Shown: positions 7,073 through 9,267 of the stretch, in pieces
How positions within the stretch are numbered: the stretch's first letter is position 1
Layout: the number at the start of each line of letters is the position of its first letter
Assembly: GCA_050117475.1 (NCBI GenBank)
Contig: JASFMR010000114.1
Location: forward strand, 1-9,267
Reading direction: 5' to 3'
From: Fodinibius sp050117475
GTDB taxonomy: Bacteria; Bacteroidota; Rhodothermia; Balneolales; Balneolaceae
DNA length: 9,267 nt
Program-made: the position numbers and the translations under genes
The notes under the pieces: generated by a model
The model's input: the letters and a program-made list of their open reading frames with translations, nothing else
Told to the model about the DNA's origin: nothing
Databases searched by the model: none

Positions 7073-8614
7073 ATGCTTTCAAGAGTTTACTGCGCTTCTA
7101 CAATTGGCGTTGATGCCCGTCTTATCGAAGTTGAAATAAATCGATCGGGTGGTATGCCCAAATATTTTCTAGTAGGACTTCCCGACCGTGCCGTCAGTGA
7201 ATCCAGTGACCGTATTGAGGCGGCACTTAAAAATTCAAATGCCTCTTTCCCCGGCGGACGCATTACGGTGAATTTGGCCCCGGCCGATCTTCCCAAGGAG
7301 GGTAGCGCCTTTGATTTACCCATTGCCGTTACCCTGTTAAATGTTTCGGGACAAATTAAGACAGATAAACTCGAAAATACGCTAATATTAGGTGAGCTGG
7401 CCCTGGATGGACAGTTGCGACCGGTTAAAGGGGTGCTACCGATGGCGGTCGAAGCACGGGATCAAGGATTGGAAAATATGGTGGTTCCCGCCGAGAATGG
7501 GCCTGAAGCAGGGGTGGTAGAGGGCATAGATGTTTTCGCTTTCGAACATTTAACAGAGGTTATGGATTGGCTGCGGAATGAGGGAAACAATGTCCCGCTC
7601 GATATTGATGTAGAATCAATTTTTCGGAAAAACGGGGAGGGCGAAATTCTTGATTTCAGTGATGTAAGAGGGCAGGAAAACGTTAAACGGGCATTGGAAG
7701 TTGCTGCAGCCGGGGGGCATAATGTTATCATGGTAGGGCCCCCCGGATCCGGGAAGACGATGATGGCCCGTCGTTTGCCCACAATCTTGCCGCCTCTAAC
7801 ACTCGAAGAGGCTCTGGAGACAACAAAAATACACTCTGTTGCCGGTTTGCTGCCCGGCGGAAAGGCGCTGGTGACTTCACGTCCGTTTAGATCGCCTCAT
7901 CATACGGTTTCAGACGTAGCCCTGGTGGGCGGAGGAAGCATTCCCATGCCGGGAGAAATATCGATGGCCCATAACGGGGTCCTGTTTTTGGATGAGCTGC
8001 CCGAATTCAAGCGAAGTGCCCTTGAGGTGATGCGTCAACCCTTAGAAGACGGTTCGGTGAGCATTTCCCGGGCCCGGATGAGCGTCAGCTATCCCAGCCG
8101 GATTATGCTTGTTGCCTCGATGAATCCTTCTCCCACCGGCGATTGGTATGATCCGGCTGACCCGGGCGGCGCGTCTCCTTCTCAGATGCAGCGTTATCTG
8201 AGTAAAATTAGCGGACCGCTGCTGGATCGTATCGATCTGCATATAGAAGTGCAGAAAGTGAGCTACGAAGAACTCTCAAGTAAATCAAAAGGAGAGCCAT
8301 CAGAATCTATAAGAGAACGAGTAATCTCAGCCCGCAAGGTGCAGACGCAGCGATTTCTGGGCGTTGAAGGCGTGTACTGCAATGCCCAGATGAATACGAA
8401 AATGGCCCGAAAAATATGTACCCTGGATGAATCGAGTGCCCAGCTGTTGAAAAAGGCTATTACCTCGTTGGGACTGTCGGCCCGGGCTTATGATCGTATT
8501 TTGAAGGTGTCCCGGACTATAGCCGACCTGGAACGGTCGGAGTCAATATGTTCAAATCATATTGCCGAAGCCATACAATACCGCAGCCTGGATCGGGAAG
8601 GCTGGCTTGGATAG
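7073..8614 (+). CDS. comM: ComM/YifB family Mg-chelatase-like AAA+ ATPase
   Basis: A 513-residue member of the YifB/ComM family; in Haemophilus and Vibrio, ComM is a hexameric branch-migration helicase that extends integration of incoming DNA during natural transformation. Seen: the N-terminal Lon/S5-like domain (about 1-175: GMPKYFLVGLPDRAVSES near 27-44, then PADLPKEGSAFDLPIA near 70-85 and LILGELALDGQLRPVKG), Walker A GPPGSGKT (222-229), FRSPHHTVSDVALVGGG (272-288), Walker B VLFLDE (303-308), SGPLLDRIDLH (380-390) and a C-terminal Mg-chelatase domain with NAQMN and RAYDRILKVSRTIADL. The loop after MNP (351-370) reads SPTGDWYDPADPGGA and lacks the CPCG and later Cys pair common in the family. 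Length is normal, and the start is set by AAGGAG. There is no competence gene next to it, so a transformation role is inferred from family only. Confidence 0.95.
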   Translation: MLSRVYCASTIGVDARLIEVEINRSGGMPKYFLVGLPDRAVSESSDRIEAALKNSNASFPGGRITVNLAPADLPKEGSAFDLPIAVTLLNVSGQIKTDKLENTLILGELALDGQLRPVKGVLPMAVEARDQGLENMVVPAENGPEAGVVEGIDVFAFEHLTEVMDWLRNEGNNVPLDIDVESIFRKNGEGEILDFSDVRGQENVKRALEVAAAGGHNVIMVGPPGSGKTMMARRLPTILPPLTLEEALETTKIHSVAGLLPGGKALVTSRPFRSPHHTVSDVALVGGGSIPMPGEISMAHNGVLFLDELPEFKRSALEVMRQPLEDGSVSISRARMSVSYPSRIMLVASMNPSPTGDWYDPADPGGASPSQMQRYLSKISGPLLDRIDLHIEVQKVSYEELSSKSKGEPSESIRERVISARKVQTQRFLGVEGVYCNAQMNTKMARKICTLDESSAQLLKKAITSLGLSARAYDRILKVSRTIADLERSESICSNHIAEAIQYRSLDREGWLG

Positions 8615-8646
8615 TATTTATGAGATATTGATGGGGAATGTTACCT

Positions 8647-8669
8647 AAACCAATCCGCGAAGGGTTTTT
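8647..8669 (+). terminator. Weak terminator candidate after comM
   Basis: AAACC (8647-8651) can pair with GGTTT (8663-8667), with a short inner TC/GA pairing, running into TTTTT at 8665-8669, about 32 nt after the comM stop. The stem is short, so this is tentative. Confidence 0.3.
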
Positions 8670-8807
8670 AATAATTTTAATAGCCGATTATAGTCAGAAA
8701 ACAGCTCATTTAAATTATTATACAGGCTATTGGGGAGTAAAGAAATAGGTTAAAAGAGAAATTGCTTTCTTGAAAAGTTTTCTTTTTTTTAGGAAACGAT
8801 GCTAAAT

Positions 8808-8828
8808 ACCTAAAAGGACGTTTTAGGT
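8808..8828. repeat. Inverted repeat ACCTAAAA / TTTTAGGT
   Basis: Perfect 8-bp arms (8808-8815 and 8821-8828) around GGACG. It is AT-rich and could be a protein-binding site or a weak hairpin. Confidence 0.35.
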
Positions 8829-8877
8829 GATGCAAATGAAGTTAAGGAAGGGTTTTAAATAATTTGTCTGAAGTTAT

Positions 8878-8909
8878 AAATGAAATTTTCATTTGTAATT
8901 CATACAAAT
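8878..8909. repeat. Two overlapping palindromes (operator-like)
   Basis: AAATGAAA-T-TTTCATTT (8878-8894) is a perfect 8-bp inverted repeat around one base. It overlaps ATTTGTA-attca-TACAAAT (8891-8909), a perfect 7-bp inverted repeat. The first has almost no loop, so it cannot form a good RNA hairpin and looks more like a site for a dimeric DNA-binding protein; chance in AT-rich DNA is possible. Confidence 0.35.
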
Positions 8910-8930
8910 TACATTAACCTTCACATAATT

Positions 8931-8963
8931 CTCTTAAAATGGTCTATGCTTCCATTTTAAGGG
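8931..8963. repeat. 12-bp hairpin in the receptor-gene leader
   Basis: CTCTTAAAATGG (8931-8942) pairs with CCATTTTAAGGG (8952-8963) with one G-T pair; the inner ten pairs are perfect and the loop is 9 nt. It is the longest stem in the region. No T tract follows on the plus strand. It could be a leader structure of the downstream gene or the end of a small repeat. Confidence 0.5.
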
Positions 8964-9006
8964 TATAAGCTCAGAAAAGGGATGGGTTAATAACATTTGT
9001 TATTGC

Positions 9007-9023
9007 GCAAGTTTTCAACTTGC
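9007..9023. repeat. Tight hairpin GCAAGTT-ttc-AACTTGC near the receptor gene
   Basis: Perfect 7-bp stem with a 3-nt loop, followed by a T-rich stretch (9027-9047) with interrupted T runs, about 50 nt before the ATG at 9075. It could be an attenuator-like hairpin or a small intergenic repeat. Confidence 0.4.
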
Positions 9024-9064
9024 ACCTCTTTCTGTGTCTTTATTTTTAAATCGTAAATTAAAAC

Positions 9065-9068
9065 GAGG
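9065..9068 (+). promoter_or_regulatory. Ribosome binding site for the receptor gene
   Basis: GAGG, in ACGAGG, lies 6 nt before the ATG at 9075 and supports that start. Confidence 0.5.
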
Positions 9069-9074
9069 TTATCT

Positions 9075-9267
9075 ATGCTTAGAAAGTTACTTTGTGTGGC
9101 TGTGGTATGTCTTGTTTCTGTCAGCGCTGCGTTCGCGCAGTCGGGCAGCATAAAAGGGACTGTTACCGATGCCAAGACAGGTGAAGCTCTCCCAGGTGCC
9201 AACGTGCTGATTACGGGGCTTTCCCGTGGTGCAGCTACCGACGCCCAGGGAGCATACGAAATTACAG
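9075..9267 (+). CDS. Probable TonB-dependent outer-membrane receptor (N-terminal 64 residues, cut by window edge)
   Basis: The frame starts at ATG 9075 and runs off the window edge without a stop. Residues 1-21 form a classic signal peptide (MLRKLL, hydrophobic core, SAAFA before QSG). Next comes the start of a carboxypeptidase-regulatory-like beta-sandwich: GSIKGTVTDAKTGEALPGAN (24-43), then VLITGLSRGAATDAQGAYEI (44-63). This arrangement is the standard N-terminus of SusC/RagA and other TonB-dependent receptors in Bacteroidota, which import glycans, siderophores or other nutrients across the outer membrane. The plug, the barrel and any substrate clue lie outside the window. The same domain can head other surface proteins, so the receptor call is likely but not certain. 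A 460-bp structured region precedes the gene. Confidence 0.8.
   Translation, partial: MLRKLLCVAVVCLVSVSAAFAQSGSIKGTVTDAKTGEALPGANVLITGLSRGAATDAQGAYEIT

Larger units (their letters stand above)
8615..9074. other. 460-bp gene-free, AT-rich, palindrome-rich region
   Basis: No open frame that I can support on either strand. It contains a weak terminator candidate near comM, a T8 run (8783-8790) and a series of inverted repeats: 8808-8828, 8878-8894, 8891-8909, 8931-8963 and 9007-9023. This length is more than a simple promoter needs, so it probably holds the promoter and a long leader for the receptor gene at 9075, and possibly degraded repeat elements. Confidence 0.6.

Noticed and set aside
8615..9074. 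CRISPR array, tRNA or riboswitch in the long gap
   Set aside because: The repeats are inverted and unlike each other rather than direct and evenly spaced. No tRNA-like cloverleaf with a T-loop motif was seen, and no riboswitch consensus was recognised.
8987..9202. Minus-strand open frame across the start of the receptor gene
   Set aside because: It is antisense to a clear signal peptide and regulatory-like domain with a ribosome binding site, and has no domain of its own.
2588..9267. Polysaccharide utilisation locus linking the GH31 enzyme to the receptor at 9075
   Set aside because: trxB, a DUF4342 gene on the other strand and comM stand between them, no SusD gene is visible, and the two are 3.8 kb apart. 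A link cannot be supported from this window.

Overview
The window looks like ordinary chromosomal DNA from a Bacteroidota-type bacterium. A member of the Balneolia/Rhodothermia side is my best guess; this is inference. The reasons are an N-terminal TonB-receptor-type carboxypeptidase-regulatory domain behind a signal peptide, a secreted family-31 glycosidase, several starts with A/T-rich leaders and no clear Shine-Dalgarno sequence, and a few matches to the TAnnTTTG -7 element. Base composition is moderate and similar across the genes. I see no integrase, transposase, phage gene, CRISPR array or tRNA.

Layout. (1) 1-2347, minus strand: a proton-translocating NAD(P)+ transhydrogenase operon in the three-subunit arrangement, pntA1 (soluble NAD(H) domain), pntA2 (small membrane subunit), pntB (membrane plus NADP(H) domain, cut by the window edge after 299 residues). 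pntA2 and pntB overlap by 8 nt. (2) 2348-2587: divergent intergenic region. (3) 2588-5230, plus: a large secreted GH31 glycoside hydrolase with an unusual nucleophile loop and a helical C-terminal extension, followed by a terminator-like hairpin. (4) 5411-6382, plus: thioredoxin reductase trxB. (5) 6383-6544: a short convergent gap with a perfect 12-bp hairpin and a 97-bp inverted-repeat element. (6) 6545-6961, minus: a small DUF4342-like protein with a hydrophobic middle and a very acidic tail. (7) 7073-8614, plus: ComM/YifB AAA+ ATPase lacking the Cys cluster usual in the family. (8) 8615-9074: a 460-bp gene-free, AT-rich, palindrome-rich stretch leading into (9) the first 64 codons of a probable TonB-dependent outer-membrane receptor.

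How the genes relate. Transhydrogenase supplies NADPH and TrxB spends NADPH on thioredoxin, a loose functional link but not an operon. GH31 and the terminal receptor fit a glycan- or nutrient-scavenging envelope, but they are 3.8 kb apart with housekeeping genes between them, so this is not a clear polysaccharide utilisation locus. I found no convincing new multi-gene system. The points most worth checking are the inverted-repeat element next to the DUF4342 gene, the Cys-free ComM, the GH31 active-site loop and tail, and the structured leader before the receptor gene.
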